A stretch of DNA of 64,000 nucleotides from Gordionus sp. m RMFG-2023. Its lineage: Eukaryota > Nematomorpha > Gordioida > Chordodea > Parachordodidae. Positions 25,441 through 37,575 of the stretch are shown one piece after another. Under the pieces are notes generated by a model. The model was not told the DNA's origin and did no database searches. It saw nothing but the letters and a program-made list of their open reading frames with translations. Location: NCBI RefSeq assembly GCF_954871325.1, contig NC_088777.1, positions 11,943,366-12,007,365 on the forward strand. The letters are read 5' to 3'. The translations under genes and the position numbers were made by a program. Numbering within the stretch: the stretch's first letter is position 1; every line of letters starts with the position of its first letter.

Positions 25441-25969
25441 AATCGTAATTTTTTTATAATTTTTCTTAAATTTTATTTATTTTTTGTCATTCCTTCTTAT
25501 TTTATTCCTAACTTTTTGCTATTTCTTTACTTTATTTGTATCTTTTCTCAATTTATTTTTCTTACTATATCTTTTCTCTATTTCTTTTCTTCTCATTTTT
25601 GATAATTCTTTTTTAAAATTATATTATTTTTTTTGGCAGACTATTTTTTACATACATATTTATAATTACTTAAATTAATCGTTTGGTTATAATAAATAAG
25701 TTTGAACTGTAATACCAAACGATATGTAAATTAATAAATATAATCATTTCAAAATTCTTATATTTTTAAAATATTAATATATTCAAAACACATTTATTCT
25801 TTTTAGCAAGTAAATAATTATTTTGTAATTTAATTATCTTTTAAACTATTTTGATTTATGAAAAATTAAACGCAAATGAGGTAAATTTTATAATCTTTTT
25901 CACTTCCATTTGTTGAGTATATACTCTAAAAATAAATTTTTTTGTTTTAAAAAATAAAATTATGAAGAT

Positions 25970-26987
25970 ATGGTAAAAAGGGGAAAAAATATTAACAGTG
26001 AAACAAAAGCTCTAATAATTGACGCGTTAAAAAAAGATAGTATCAAAAATATAGCATCATGTTTTAAAGTAAACTATAAGACAGTGACAAATATTAAATA
26101 CTCTCATCTCAAAAATGGAATAAAATATAGCTTACTCAAAGGAGGTTCACGCGCACGTAAGAAATTAATAAAGAGCAGGAAGAATATACATATTAAATTG
26201 TATAAATTTGGATTGCACTTTATCCTTAAAAAGGTTATGTGAAATCATTAAAGAAAGATATGATGTGGAAATATCAAAAAATACGGTATCAAGGTTACTC
26301 TCAGGATTTAGATACAGCTTTAAAAGAGTATCATTACGTTCAGTTAGAGAAAATAACGAATCAAATATAGAGATTCGCAAAGAATACGCGAATTGGTTTG
26401 TAGATGTAGCATATATGAAGGAAAAATTTATATTTATCGATGAGAGCGGGTTTTCAATATCAATGAGGCGATTATATAGATATTCCCAAATAAATAAAAA
26501 GGCAACTAAAAATGTTCAAGGAATAAAGACAATAAATTACACTATCATTGCGGCTCTCACAATTGCAGGAATATTTCGATTCGAAGTTCTTGATGGCCCT
26601 TGCAATGCTATATATTTTAGCAACTTTATAAATGAAATATTAAATCATTTCGAAGAATCTAACATGATTAATATGATTTTTGTGATGGATAATGTTCCAT
26701 TTCATCACAATCATTCAATTAGGGAATCGATCGAAAGAAAAGGACATACATTGAAATATTTACCACCCTACAGTCCGTATCTTAATCCTATTGAGAATGT
26801 GTTTTTTCAATGGAAGGATTTTGTCAGAAATAAAAATCCTAGTAATGAGGAAGAATTAATTCGTTATATAGAACATGGAGAGAAAATGCAAAAAATTATT
26901 TTAGAAATATGGAGACATATATCTCAAAATGTAGAAGGGGAGAAATTATTAATGATTAATATAAATTTTTGTTTCGTACTATATTAA
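25970..26987 (+). pseudogene. Tc1/mariner (DD34E) transposase, one frameshift
   Basis: The product would bind the terminal repeats and carry out cut-and-paste transposition. An N-terminal part (from ATG at 25970, about 75 residues) has the helix-turn-helix pattern of such transposases (IKNIASCFKVNYKTVTNI). A shift near 26195-26207 moves the reading frame; the second frame is then open to 26987. In the second part (numbered from 26208) the triad is Asp78 (FIDESG), Asp151 (VMDNVPFHH) and Glu186 (YLNPIENVFFQW). The spacing of 34 residues between the last two gives DD34E. The PPYSPYLNPIEN form differs from the common insect Tc1 form. Apart from the shift the gene looks whole. It lies centrally between the terminal arrays. 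Confidence 0.85.
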
Positions 26988-28183
26988 ATATATATCGTAA
27001 TTGTAATTAAATAATTTCATATGTAAAAAATTATAATAAAAAAGTTGTCTGCCAAAAATTTAGTGAAAATTAAATATACTTAAAAGAATTATCAAAAATG
27101 AGAAGAACAAAAATTGAGAAAAGTTAGAAATAAAATAAGAAGGAATGACAAAAATAAATAAATTTAAGAAAAATTGAAAAGTTTATATATTTTTTTAAAA
27201 AAATTACGATTTTCCTTTTTTGAATGGGAATTTTCCTTTTTTGATTGACCCTTTTCCTTTTCTTTTGGGAATTTTCCTTTTTCGATTGACCCTTTTCCTT
27301 TTTTGTTTGACACTTTTCCTTTTTTAATTGAACTTTTCTTTTTTTGTTTGACACTATTCCTTTTTTGATTAGACTTTTTCCTTAACCTTTGGGACTTTTC
27401 CTTTTTTGATTGAAAATTTTCATTTTTTGATCGGACCTTTTCCTTTTTTGATTGAACTTTTTCCTTTTTTGTTTGACACTTTTCCTTTTATGATTGAATC
27501 TTTTTCTTTTTTAGATGGGAAACCCTGTATTAATGATTAATATAAATTTTTGTTTCGTACTATATTAAATATATATCGTAATTGTAATTAAATAATTTCA
27601 TATGTAAAAAATTATATTAAAAATGTTGTCTGCCAAAAATTTAGTGAAAATTAAATATACTTAAAAGAATTATCAAAAATGAGAAGAAAAAAAATTGAGA
27701 AAAGATATAGTGACAAAAATAAATTGAGAAAAGATATAGTGAGAATAGATACAAATAAAATAAAGAAATCGCAAAAAGTTAGAAATAAAATAAGAAGGAA
27801 TGACAAAAATAAATAAATTTAAGAAAAATTGAAAAGTTTATATATTTTTTTAAAAAAATTACGATTTTCCTTTTTTGAATAGGAATTTTCCTTTTTTGAT
27901 TGACCCTTTTCCTTTTCTTTTGGGAATTTTCCTTTTTCGATTGACACTTTTCCTTTTTTGATTGGACCGTTTCCTTTTTTGTTTGACACTTTTCCTTTTT
28001 TGATTGAACCTTTTCTTTGTTTGTTTGACACTTTTCCTTTTTTGATTGAACTTTTTCCTTAACCTTTGGGACTTTTCCTTTTTTGATTGACAATTTTCCT
28101 TATTTGATAGGACCTTTTCCTTTCTTGATTGAACCTTTTCCTTTTTTGATTGGGACTTTTCCTTTTTTGGATGCGAAGCCTTG
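26949..28183. repeat. Tandem duplication of the mariner right end
   Basis: The sequence ttaatgattaatataaattt occurs at 26949 and again at 27530, an offset of 581 bp. Both copies run on through the T-rich segment into an inverted 21-bp array (27205-27515 and about 27866-28170) and end in a transposon terminus plus TA. The copies differ by scattered substitutions and one ~70-bp deletion in the first. Confidence 0.85.
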
Positions 28184-28396
28184 TATATGAATATAAATAG
28201 AAAATTAATATTATAATAAACAAATTTAATAAATAATATATACATTAAATAACTAATGAATAATAAAATTTGACTTAATATTCTATCATCCAAGGGAATA
28301 AATGAATGAAATTTAAGTGTTCCATTAATTCGTCTGGCTTTTAAACAGGGTTCAGGTTCAGATAAAAATAACGGTTCAAGGATCAGGTTCGGTTAG

Positions 28397-30100
28397 ACCT
28401 GTGCGCCGACGAAATATCGGCGGCCGGCGTAATTTTTAAAAAATCTAATAGACGGCCGGTGGCGCGCCGATTTTTAGCCGTCGTCAATAAAATAGGCGTA
28501 AATCGGCGCAGATATTAATTTTTATAAAATAATTTTTTAAATTATTAATTTAAAAAAAAATAAAATAAATATACACTATTCTACAGATATCTCGGCATAT
28601 TTTTTAATATTCATTTAATAGAAAACTTATTATATCCAAAATCGATTTCGTAATTTAATTATCATGTATAAAAATTATTTTATTAAAATTTTTGGGACAT
28701 AATGATGATCTCCTTCAATTTAACGTCAATCCAGCGATAGAGAAAACTCTTTCACAAGGTGTGCAAGTCGCCGGAATGCAAAGAATTTTTTTGGCGAGCC
28801 TGGAAAGATTGGGAAGTTCACTCTTCTTTTCTCTCCAAAAATTTAGAACGTGCATATCTTGTGAATATCTTTTTCCAAGAAAACTGTGGCATTCTTGTTC
28901 TAAGTCACCTAACTTGGAATCATAATTTATATTTGTTGAATGTTTATTTGCCAATTTTGTCAATAACTTGAATTTAATAATTCATCTTCATCCTCATTAG
29001 CCATATTTACTAATCATCAATCTCTAAGTATAAGATGTTTTATTATAAATTCTGAAGCTGAGCAATTTTTCTTATTAAATACTTTGACACAATTGTCAAT
29101 TTTTAAAATCTTGGATCTAAAAGAGAAGCCAATACCTAGATAATCTTAAATAAAAAATAAAAGAATATACTTATATAATATTACTTACAGATTACAAACC
29201 GGAAATCGTAACGCAAGTTTTTTTTAGCATATTTTCCTTAAGTGAAATAATTTCAGAACTATCACTATCATTTACTATTAAATGTGTTTCAATTTCACTT
29301 CTAAAAAGTAAAGCCATGTTTAAAGTCGGCCCTTTTAGTATTGAAAGAAATTCGACAGTTTCTTTAAATTTTGAAAGAAATGCTAATAGTTCTTCTACCA
29401 GATCAAATTCATAATTTGATAATTTGAGAAAGTGCTTCCCAATTCTTTTCAAAACATTATTCATTAAATTCTTATTTAATCCAGATATGCTTTCTAGCAT
29501 AATTAATATACTAACATGTTGGGATATTTAATTTTAAGGTTTCATATGCGTGGAATTATTGTTATTATTATCATTGGAATTGCCAATTTGAAACCGGGTA
29601 TCCGGTTATGGATCAATGGTCAAGATCTAACATGTCTGATGTTAAATCTATTGTACTTAGGCATTTTCTTTGATATTCCTCGAATTCAAATTACCTCTGC
29701 AGTTTTATATTTTAGAGCAGTAATAATTTCTTTAATTCTTTTGCAAAAAATTTCCAGACTATGGATTTTTTATTATCCAGAGTTAGGATACTAAAATTAC
29801 TTAAATTATTAAAGTAGATGATCCATTTTAAAAATATGTAAAATTATGGTAACTTTTGGAATTTTAGATTTTTGATTGATTGAATTCCATAATGACGTCA
29901 ATATAATTAAGATTTTAAAATAGTAGAAAATAAAAATTCATCAAAATCCTGATTGACATTAAAAAATTACAAGAGTGATGTTGACCATTTATTAGAATAA
30001 AAAGGTAGAAAGAAATTTCTGCGCCGGCGTAATTTTCTTAACGGCGGCGTTTTCGGTGTAACCAAAAAAGGTCGGCAGCCGGAAATATGCAATTTTCTTT
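28397..30100 (-). pseudogene. hAT transposase remnant (BED finger to dimerisation domain)
   Basis: Coding pieces run on the minus strand: a worn BED-finger start near 29640-29800, a middle part at 29192-29500, and a C-terminal part at 28715-28963. The C-terminal part contains [16 protein letters not shown] sequence (actual: [20 protein letters not shown]) and FSIAGLTLN, the hallmark of the hAT dimerisation domain. A stop follows FSIAGLTLN before the expected RRS. The left end 'tagacctgtgcgccgacg' (28397) with its GC-rich subterminal stretch is likely the transposon terminus. The right end was not found; similar GC-rich sequence lies at 30010-30090. Confidence 0.7.
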
Positions 30101-30407
30101 TAATGCGTCATCAGAGAGAATATTTAGTCTAATGACTTCTGCTTGGCGATTAAATTAAAAAAATAATAAAATTGGATTTATAAATAAAAAATTTGCAATA
30201 AATTGTTTAAATTTTTAATATATAAATAACAATAAAATATTTAAATTTTTATTTCCATATATATAACCGTGTTAATTTTTAAATAGTAAAATAATTTAAT
30301 AAAATAAAATAACATAGATTAATTATACATTAATATAAATTTAGAGCTAACATTATAATAATATGGAACAAAATGGCCAAAGTCTATACTATGCATAGGA
30401 TGTTCAA

Positions 30408-33338
30408 TTACGGCGTTTCAAATATTGAAAAAATAAAGCTGAGATAATTGTATTTTATTATGTTTATGGCTAATCGTTGGCGTAGGTAGAATCCCTCGTT
30501 GGGATCCTCGGTCCTAGCAGAGATCCGTTTTCCTAGCTTTTTAAAGAAGTCTAGGGCATAAGAGCCGAACGACGTTAAGGTAGTGGCGATTAATGGTAGG
30601 AATGTATAATTGGCGGGAAGAGATGGCGAATATTTAGCTAATTTATTCGCCTCGGCATCTAGTATGGCAACTCTATTTATATTGGAAGGGGCAAGAGGAT
30701 CGATGCATGAGAAATCCCAAGTTAGGAATTCCCCTATCTTCCAAGAGATCATAGTCGAACCATCGGGCCGCTTACCATCTGAATTTTAAAGGCCAGTAGG
30801 TTCGAGGGTTGATGGTATGCCGGCGGATTTTAAGGCCCTGGCAATGGTATCGTTGCATTTTAAATGCCTAATGAATCTGCCTTTACAGCGCTTGCAGTGT
30901 AGAGAGTGACGGCCTTTGGAGTTGACCGACGTTTGACAGAGGATACAGTTATAAGGTATTACCATATTGCAATTCAGTCTAAGACCTATGGCGTGACGTA
31001 ACTCATCATTGTTTAGGAGCTGGTCAAGGTTTCGGGATGGGAAGGCTTCAAGAAATTCGTATCCACTACCTTCGGAAATGGAGAAGAGTAGAGAATGGTC
31101 CTCTGGTTGGCTCCTCGATTTAAGGAATGCAACGGAGTTGCCAACTATGGGTTTATCCCAATCCTTCTGTAATGCCGACGATGGAGGATCGACTAATGAG
31201 AGGGACTTCCATAGATCAATTGCCTGTTGGAGTAAGGGGTCAGGATGTTTTGTTAGCGTTTGAATGATGGGCTCGCAGGACAAGCGAAAGGATATGAACG
31301 CACTAACAGAAAGTAGGGAAGGTGACCCTATACCAATACCGCCGGATTTGGTTGGTAAGGTAGCCTGTAGCCATGATAACTCCCCAAATTTAAGATTGAG
31401 TATATCTTCTGTTAGGCGTTTAATCTCCAGTTCATGTGAAGCGAGGTTGACGTCATATTGAAAGATCCGAGACGCTCGAAGTGTATATAAAATTCTTGGA
31501 ATTTAAAGGTAGTTTTTTAATAAGAAGAAAGCTTGGTGAGCTGGGAGGCGAGATAGTGTATCTCGCATAAGGGATATCTCTCGTAGGATATCGGCAAAGA
31601 ACTTGGTAAAGGACTCGTCTTTACCTACTGGAGATCCGAGATGTGTTAAGACGTTCAATGGTGTATGATTGAACATAGTATCGTGTTTAAGGTCAATGAT
31701 TCCAAGAGGACAATATTCGCTTTTGTCTTGATTAACTCGAAGTCCTAAACTTTTCTCGCTGGATTTTATTATTTGGATTGCCTTCGTGACTTCAGTCGGT
31801 GGGCCGCCTAGTATGCCATCGTCGATATACCAGTTATGGAGATTTAGATGGCATTGGTCATTAATTTCTCGTATTAGATTATTAATGCCCAGACAGAACA
31901 AAAAGGAACCTAGAGGGTCACCTTGCTGTATACCTTCGTTAGAAGGAATCAATTTATCTCCGAATTGAAGATGTGAGGGATTAGCATAACAATCGAAGAT
32001 AAATTGTGAGTATTCTGGGTAGAGGGTGAGAATAGGATTTAGAAAAGCTCCACGCCTTAGAGAGTTAAAGGCGTTCGAGAACTCTATTTTGACTAGGATA
32101 TCGTTGGTGGGATCCGTTTGTAGGTACATCCGGGTCATGTGAAGGGATACCTCACATCCACCTTTTACGTTGACTCCTAATTGATTCGGGCAAAGGTGAT
32201 TGAATATTGTGAACAATAATCTGCTAATTACAAGTTTGGCAGTTAATCGGCGCCAAGTGGTTCCAATAGCGATTAAACGAATATCTTTATTGGGTTTATG
32301 GAGAGCGATGAGTTTAGCTCCGTATAGCAGTGGAATAATGGCGGGTGGTATGCCTCCAGTAAGCATACGGTTGACTAATTGGGTAATTTTTTCTAGAACG
32401 TCACATTGTTGTGTTATGTAAGGTGCGGTTAGGTCTTGTAAGAATATTGGGCGAAACCCATCGAACCCAGGTGAGGAATCGCGTTTGAAGGAGAGAATAG
32501 CCTTTCTAACGTCGCTTGCGGTATAAGTGGCCGCAATTAGAGGAGTTTCAGGGTAAGTCGGTATTTCGTTTTTAAAATCGTGTGATTGGTGTTTTAGGAG
32601 AAGGGCCTGATAAGTTACTAAGTCATAGGGAGCCAGTTTATTGTCGGAGGTTGCCAGACGTATGGCGGATTTAACATTCAGGTTATCCAATTTTTTAGAT
32701 ATTAGCCTGGTCTTGGTGAGCAGGTCATTTTTGTGATTTCTATTTTTATCTGTGTCGTCACTCGTAAAAGTTGTGGTAATGTGATTGATGGGTAAGGGGT
32801 AGATAGTAGCATCCTTAATTTGTTGGGTCAGGGATTTTTTGCTGGTAGGATCAGGAACTTGTAAGATAGTAAAGGCAAATGACAGGGTGTCTAGTCAGTG
32901 TCTCACAGAATAATAATTATTTAACAAGGAAGTCAAGTTTTTTGACAGGTGTCTCGCAACTTGAAGCCTTGCTCCTTTAGGTATTCGTGAAATTACAAAT
33001 GGTTTTGGTGTAGTTAGAAATATTTCTACATTTGAGTCGGCTGGGTCGAACGTCGAAGTAATTGTGACAGTGAAGATAGGGATTCTTGGGTAAGTGAGCA
33101 CATCAGTCAATGATGTGGGAATGGTGACTATAAGTTGTTTAGTTGTGAGGGCAAGGGCAGAGAAGGCGTTAAGAGTTCTAGGAATTGCTGGTGATAAGAT
33201 GGGTAGCCCAGATTGAGGGCACTTTATTTTATGGTTACTATGAGATGGCAATAGCCCCAATTTGGTTACCTTAATAAGTTTATTGCATAATGGGCAGTTG
33301 CATTTGGTAGGTGCTGTGCCGAGGTCTGGTAGGCTCAT
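30408..33338 (-). mobile_element. R2-like LINE (restriction-like endonuclease type), one frame with three stops
   Basis: This is a single-ORF non-LTR retrotransposon body. From the ATG at 33338 to the stop at 30408 one frame is kept over about 976 codons, interrupted only by TGA at 32895-32897, TAA at 31503-31505 and TAA at 30786-30788. N-terminal part: C2H2-type finger with CPLC (residues 15-18), His33 and Cys40. Middle: reverse transcriptase with SSPGFDGFRP, GGCE, QQGDP and YIDD (31829-31818). C-terminal part: Cys/His knuckle (CILC...GRHSLHC...RHLKCND) and, after LEPTGL, a KRPDG...LTWDFSC endonuclease-type motif. In motif A the expected Asp is Glu (KIEFSNAFNS, Glu203 counted from 32690), so even the reverse transcriptase may be impaired. 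No poly(A) tail or target duplication was found; the 5' and 3' limits of the element are not set. Confidence 0.85.
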
Positions 33339-33644
33339 GGATTAGGAATTTTTTTCATATTTAAGGTGAATATCATTATTGTTAAAAATCACAGATGTGT
33401 TTATGGATAAATCTATGTATTGTTTAATAAATAGATATACCTTTTCAAAAAAATTCGAAATTTGGCACAATTGCCTAATATTCACACCCTCCCCCCCCCA
33501 CCCCACCTTTTTGAAGAATTATTTTTGAATCATAGGATAATGATGTATAGCGTTTAACACTTTTTGTGGGTTTTATAGAAATATTAGATTAAGACGTAGT
33601 CAATGACATATATATGCCATTCGTCTTAATTTCTTATATATAAT

Positions 33645-35153
33645 CAGAGTTGGGCAGTACCGCGAATATTTGTATCTAAGATCAAGATCCTTTTGTATCT
33701 TGTACTCAGTATCTTTTTGACATTTCTAATAAGATACTAGTATTTATATCTATAAGATCCTTTATTCTGAAAAAAAAATAATCTTGTTTCTTTTTCATTT
33801 TCTTGACTATTTTATTTTCTTCCAGAATCTTGTATTAATTTTCTTATTTTTTCAGCCATATTTTAATATATTGACAGCCAAAATTAGCTGGAAAATTTAA
33901 AACTCATATTAAGGTAGATAAATAAAAAATAACAATACCAAAAAGAAGTAAGTATAGATTATATAAATGTAATTCGATATTTTATGCAAATTTTAATTTG
34001 TAGGATGATTAACACTCATTGTAGTAAAGAAGAAGGTAGTGAAATTTCAATTATAGAAATAAGTTCCCCTGAATTATCTCCCAATCTTAAAATTTTATAT
34101 GAAAATATTTTTAAAATAAAAGTTAAAAAAGACAATGTACAAGCTAGATGTAAAACTAGAAACAAAAAAGTATAATGGAATCAATACAAATTTTTTAAAA
34201 CATATTAAAGCATATTATTTATATGCGGTTAAAAGAGACATAGGTTATCTTAAAAATTTATGTTTATAATTTGTTTACCTTTATTAAAAGCTACCCAAGA
34301 TGGTATGGGCAAAAGATTTTAGGAATATTTTCCTATGATTTGAATATTTATAGGTGTTTTTGGCATCAATATCACATTTATATTTTAAGAACTTATGAAA
34401 TGAGTCGACTGATAAAAAAAAAATACTTTTAAAATATTAAAAGAAGCCATGAAGTTATAATCAAGCTCAAACTATAACATCAAAGATTAACATCTAATAA
34501 AGAAAATGATGATTATTTTTCTTTTGGTGAAACAAATGTTGCTGAGTTCAATAATACAAATAATATTGAGCTGGAGGTTTTAAATTATATTAAAGAGATT
34601 CGAAATACATATAAATACTTAATAATTATCCTCTCAGGATGATCTTTATACATATAATAATGCAATACCTTCATCAGCTCAAATTGAAAGGTTATTTAGT
34701 TTTGGTACAATGTTAAGTACGCCGATACGGCAACGGTCTAATAAAAAATTATTTGAATAATTTGATTATCTTATAAACTAATGAATGGTAATTAAATACC
34801 TTTTGCAAATTAATATTTCAATTCCCATTAAAAATATTAGTCTCCCTTATCAATCTATGCTAAGAATGGGCTAATACTAATATTAAATTCCTGATTATTA
34901 TAATTAACTCATCATTAAATGTTTTATTAATTATTGTAAATATTTATTCTTATTATATATGTATGTTATGTTCTTCACAAATAAATATTAAAAACTGTAT
35001 TTTATAAACGATTCTAATTTAATTGGTAATGATATTTAAAAGTATCTTGTATTTATCTAATTAAGTAAAAGATACAAGTATCTTTTATCTTTTTGATATT
35101 TTGCAAAAGATACTAGTATCTGTATCTGATTCATTTTTTCACAAAGAATCTGT
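33645..35153 (+). mobile_element. hAT element with intact 8-bp target duplication, internally decayed
   Basis: The element starts cagagttgggcagta and ends gaatctgtatcaactctg. Perfect flanking duplications tatataat lie at 33637-33644 and 35154-35161. Subterminal regions are rich in GATAC/GTATC repeats. Inside, a short frame from about 34000 to 34175 looks like the start of a BED-type finger. Around 34655-34770 the sequence reads like the hAT dimerisation end (IPSSAQIERLFSFG). The transposase body is shortened and broken, so it is not autonomous. Confidence 0.85.
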
Positions 35154-35983
35154 ATCAACTCTGTATATAATTTTATTTAGTAACTGTGCTAGTCGTGTAG
35201 TGCAAATATAACATATTGCATATGGTTTTGTTTGCTACGTGATATTATATATAGAATAACACAAGCCATCGTGTGATACAATTTTAACAACCAAAATTTT
35301 ATAGAAATGCAATAAGACCAATTTTTAAAATATTGAAGAAGTACGGAATCATGCGTTTTCTTCTGATTTATTTATATAATACCACGTAGCACTAGAACCA
35401 ACTAATTAATTTAGTAAAAATCTAATCCTTGCTGCACCATTCACCACTCTAAACATTAATTTTTTTCCTATTTAAATAAAGAACGAAATTAAATTATAAG
35501 AAAAACATAAAAACAAACACCGTTTGGCAAGGTACATTATGATAAAAATAATTATGGATATTATTAAAATATGATCGTTATTTAGCAAATTTTATTATTA
35601 TATATCCAGAGTTGTTAAAAGATCGAATCAAAAGATCGACGATCCTGGATTCGATCGCAAATTTGTCAATTTTACGAGATTTATGATTCTGACTTAAATT
35701 GAGGATCGAGATCGTTTTGTTTAAAATTATATCCCGATCTTTTTAAAAATTAATTTTTTACTTAAAAAGCAATAAATAAAATAAAAATTTTGAAAATTAA
35801 ATTAAAATATTATTTTTAAAAAAAATATCTATCTTCATATTTTATAACTTCCATTCCACCATTTATTTTATAGTATTTATTATTTATTTATTTCCTAAAT
35901 TTTACGAGATTTAGAGCTCTTACAAGTTATTTAATATAAATTTATAATAATATATTAATATTTATTTTAATAGGTAAATGTAA

Positions 35984-36316
35984 ATGTCCATTATAGATTT
36001 AGAAGATTCTATTGCTTCTACTATTGATGTAACAGCAGATATAAGTGAGAATGAGAATCTTTTACCATTTTTGAAATTACGTAAGTATTTTACTTTATGT
36101 GAAATGGATGAAAGTAACTCTCATAATATGATCAGCACCAAATGCCGTCTCTGTAAGAAGATAATATCATCTTCCAAAATATCATCCTCGAACTTAAAGA
36201 GACATTTACAAGTAATTCTTTTAAATTTTTTTTATATGATAATCTTAATGTCAACATGTTTAAATTTAATTTATTACATTCCTGAGTTGAGCAGGTCCTA
36301 CAGAAATAGAATCTAG
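35984..36316 (+). pseudogene. BED zinc-finger part of the hAT transposase
   Basis: The frame opens at 35984 and includes an acidic N-terminus and the BED finger: Cys-X2-Cys in KCRLCKK (about residues 50-56), then His in LKRHL. The open frame then runs into non-transposase sequence after HLQ, where a GTAATT donor-like site occurs; either an intron starts here or the body is deleted. BED fingers bind DNA in transposases and derived host proteins. Confidence 0.7.
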
Positions 36317-37020
36317 ATACAGATTCTTTATAAAAAAATATTTTTTTATGCAATTATTTTATATTATCAGATATCTGCAAAATATATTAAAAAATTGCAA
36401 AGATCTGGCAAATTTAGTAAAATATTTTTAACAGGCCAGTTCTACTAAACCACTGGTATATAGTAAAATTAATGGGCCTTTAAAGACATTAAAAATTTAT
36501 TAGATTATTTGAATTTTAAGCTAATATTTTGTTTAATATTCTTTGTAATAAAATTACAATGTTAATTTCTTTGTATATTAAGTATTAAGTTTACATTTAA
36601 TTATTTATGATATGACCCAAATATAAATAAATACCATACAGATGATGTGCCAGACTTGACTGTAAAATTTAAAAGGGTTAAGTTTTGCAGATACTTGATT
36701 TGATTTATATGAATAAAATGAACACTTATTTAATAATAAATTAATTATCATTTTATAATATAGATTTCTTTCACTGTATGAAGATAGTAACATTTTGGAA
36801 GCCATGATTCACCCTAAATTTAAACTTAATTGGCCTTATATTAATCTGCCACAAAATATGATGGTAAAAGAAAGATTAGTGCCCATTTGGAAAATATGCA
36901 GGAACAACCATATGCGGATACCTCAAATGAATGTATGGATGACATTGATGCTTTTTTGGGGAAAAAGACTGTACAAAATGCTTGTTCCGTTAAAAATTTT
37001 TTTTATTCAAATGATGATCC

Positions 37021-37212
37021 ATGAATATTTTTAATACTTATATTAATTTTAAAAAAATATTTATTGAATATAATACACCTTTGCCATCAAGCGCTCCTGT
37101 GGAGCGCTTGTTTAGTAAAGCTAAACATGTTCTAAATGAAAGACGCGGATGTTTAAATGATGATAATTTAGAAATAATTTTATTATTAAAAGCTAATTTT
37201 AATTTTAAATAA
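37021..37212 (+). pseudogene. hAT C-terminal dimerisation domain fragment
   Basis: It contains SSAPVERLFSKAKHVL, ERRG and L-rich C-terminal residues, diagnostic of hAT transposases, and ends at a TAA. It is the 3' coding part of the element at 35607-37482. Confidence 0.8.
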
Positions 37213-37575
37213 ATATATTATAATTGTTATATTTATTATTCTTACAATAAATTTCTACCATAATTAATTTATTTTTATATTAGTTAATTTTGCATCGGTT
37301 ATATTATATTATTATTCAATTACAATAAATTTATAACATATATTAGTTAATTTTGCATCGGTCAGAAATTTCCTTCAGAAATTTAAATAGAAAAAAAAGT
37401 CGATCCTGGATTTCGATCCTCTTTTTTTGAAAAGATCGTGATCGTGATTCGATCGTTTTAAAAAGATCGGTTAACAAGCCTGTATATATCATACCACTAT
37501 GTTATAAACAATACTATATATTACCAGAAGCTGTGCACGTCGGACGCGTATTATCACTAATTCTTGATACCTAAT

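Larger units (their letters stand above)
25070..28183 (+). mobile_element. Tc1/mariner-type transposon with array-type inverted ends
   Basis: The left end begins cagggttttccatcc after TA (25068-25069). Matching inverse ends lie at 27527 (gggaaaccctg, then TA) and 28183 (gaagccttg, then TA). Each end is followed inwards by a long array of 21-bp units of the type GGAAAAGTGTCAATCAAAAAA, then by a T-rich segment, then the transposase gene. The right-hand segment is present twice in tandem: 26949-27529 and 27530-28183. The second copy retains a ~70-bp stretch, also present at the left end, that the first copy has lost. TA flanks and a DD34E transposase put it in Tc1/mariner. Confidence 0.82.
35607..37482 (+). 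mobile_element. hAT element with intact 8-bp target duplication, upstream of ZNHIT3
   Basis: The inverted ends are cagagttgttaaaagatcg and cgatctttttaaaa-type sequence ending in acaagcctg. The flanking duplications tatatatc lie at 35599-35606 and 37483-37490. GATCG-rich motifs fill the subterminal parts. It contains a BED finger (about 36085-36210; TKCRLCKKI...NLKRHLQ), a middle piece reading EAMIHPKFKLNWP (36795-36835) and the C-terminal dimerisation motif SSAPVERLFSKA ending in TAA at 37212. The core between the finger and the middle piece is missing. The right end is 86 bp from the ZNHIT3 start codon. Confidence 0.88.

Noticed and set aside
25218-25602. Lys/Ser/Gln-rich open frames in the 21-bp arrays, also at 27124-27354 and 27779-28293
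   Set aside because: The 21-bp period keeps frames open automatically on both strands; the same peptides arise from inverted arrays, so these are repeat artefacts.
31009-32421. Plus-strand open frames opposite the LINE
   Set aside because: Shadows of the minus-strand coding frame in a GC-richer element.
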